A stretch of DNA of 7,150 nt from Candidatus Nitrosymbiomonas sp. (GTDB lineage Bacteria > Sysuimicrobiota > Sysuimicrobiia > Sysuimicrobiales > Humicultoraceae), in assembly GCA_020724185.1 (NCBI GenBank), contig DYHL01000138.1:1-7150 (forward strand). The letters run 5' to 3'. Made by a program: the position numbers and the translations under genes. A model generated the notes under the pieces. The model was not told where the DNA came from. It searched no databases and saw nothing but the letters and a program-made list of their open reading frames with translations. Of the stretch, positions 6,670 through 7,150 are shown in pieces. How positions within the stretch are numbered: the stretch's first letter is position 1; every line of letters starts with the position of its first letter.

Positions 6670-7150
6670 TGAGACCTTACTCAACCCGAAGGTTGAGCGG
6701 GCGATGATGAGCACCATCACCCCTGCATGTCGCCATGCAGTCGGGACCATATCTTCATCCGGGCTTCCGGATGTCCGGCGTGTGGTCTCTGAGGATTCTG
6801 ATCAGCTCGTTTCTGGGCTTCTTGCGGTTCATCCGTTGAGCGACCTCCGCCACCTCGATCAACCCTTCTCGGGTCAAGTGCCGGCGTGTTTCGATTAGCT
6901 CAACGCATCGCGCGAATCTCACGAAGTCTTCTTGCTTCGAGGTACGCATCGGATGCTGTCGGAAGAACGGGATGATCACTCCCAGCAGATCCTTGCGTTT
7001 CCGCACGACATATCGGCACAGGTGCTCTCGGTGGTTGTCATACCGCCTGTTCGGCAGGACTTGACCAACCCCGAAGAACTCACGTAGCTCCTGTAGACAC
7101 CGCATGCTCCTCGCACTTTGGGTCACAGCGAACTCGTGACTCACCTGGTA
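6670..7150 (-). ncRNA. Alpha group I intron in 23S rRNA near position 1931 (3' part only)
   Basis: Only the 3' part (481 nt) is in the window; P1 to P6 lie beyond the right edge. P7: GACCA (6787-6783) with UGGUC (6749-6745), inside the S element AAGAUAUGGUCC (6755-6744). P8: CAUCCGG-AAGC-CCGGAUG (6773-6756). The P3 3' strand is CGCCGGA (6780-6774), whose partner is outside the window. P9: CUGCAUG-GCGA-CAUGCAG (6740-6723). Further hairpins are at about 6723-6699 and 6697-6680 (CUCAACC-UUCG-GGUUGAG). The layout matches the gamma intron, with a C-G for U-A change in P7. The end is unusual: at the 1931 site the last intron base would be A, not G. Confidence 0.85.
6755..7150 (-). CDS. LAGLIDADG homing endonuclease in the alpha intron (N-terminus outside window)
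   Basis: 131 residues are visible; the frame is open at the window edge, so the N-terminal LAGLIDADG motif should lie beyond 7150. The visible part begins YQVSHEFAVTQ, followed by LQELREFFGVGQVL, YVVRKRKDLLGVIIPFF, RQHPMRTSKQEDFVRFA and IEVAEVAQRMNRKKPR. It aligns along its length with the gamma enzyme (for example PFFRxxPxRTxKxxxFxRFA) and resembles the I-CreI type of single-motif homodimer (compare FxVTQ and GVGxV). GTG at 7144 is only an internal codon, not a convincing start. The stop (6757-6755) falls at the P8/S boundary, so the last codons also encode the intron's P7, P3 and P8 strands. The expected target is the intronless 23S sequence around position 1931. Confidence 0.88.
   Translation of the reverse strand, partial: YQVSHEFAVTQSARSMRCLQELREFFGVGQVLPNRRYDNHREHLCRYVVRKRKDLLGVIIPFFRQHPMRTSKQEDFVRFARCVELIETRRHLTREGLIEVAEVAQRMNRKKPRNELIRILRDHTPDIRKPG

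Overview
The window comes from a GC-rich bacterium. A type IV pilus retraction ATPase (PilT) and bacterial-type 23S and 5S rRNA support this. Nothing in the sequence fixes the phylum. It splits into a protein-coding left half (1-4340) and a minus-strand rRNA operon (about 4380-7150).

Left half: an 18-bp direct repeat (32-67) and a 17-18 bp tandem array (71-165) lie downstream of a minus-strand run in the transcription order EamA transporter (3418-2477), M20 metallopeptidase (2490-1333, overlapping the transporter by 14 nt) and pilT (1249-171). The pilT gene is complete in length but carries an apparent one-base deletion near 1009. A plus-strand pair diverges from the transporter across about 28 bp: a DinB-fold protein (3447-3971) and, 3 nt later, a small lipoprotein (3975-4340). 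An 11-bp hairpin (4380-4407) separates this pair from the convergent rRNA operon.

Right half: 5S rRNA (4413-4532) lies downstream of the 3' part of a 23S rRNA gene, both on the minus strand. The 23S gene is cut three times within the window by sequences that read as group I introns. In transcription order, and in E. coli numbering from my own recall alignment, these are: (alpha) an intron next to position 1931, running off the right edge, with a LAGLIDADG homing endonuclease gene; (beta) a 284-nt intron with no ORF after U1951; (gamma) a 734-nt intron after U2604, in helix 93 of the peptidyl-transferase region, with a second, related LAGLIDADG gene. The exon between alpha and beta is only about 20 nt.

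Gamma shows P1 with a U.G splice-site pair, P10, P3, P7, P8, a recognisable S element, three P9-type hairpins and a terminal G. Two features are odd. The gamma endonuclease frame runs through the catalytic core, across the 3' splice site and into the 23S exon. The alpha 3' junction either ends in A instead of the near-universal G or leaves four extra nucleotides in a very conserved exon. The rRNA-intron region is the most interesting part of the window.
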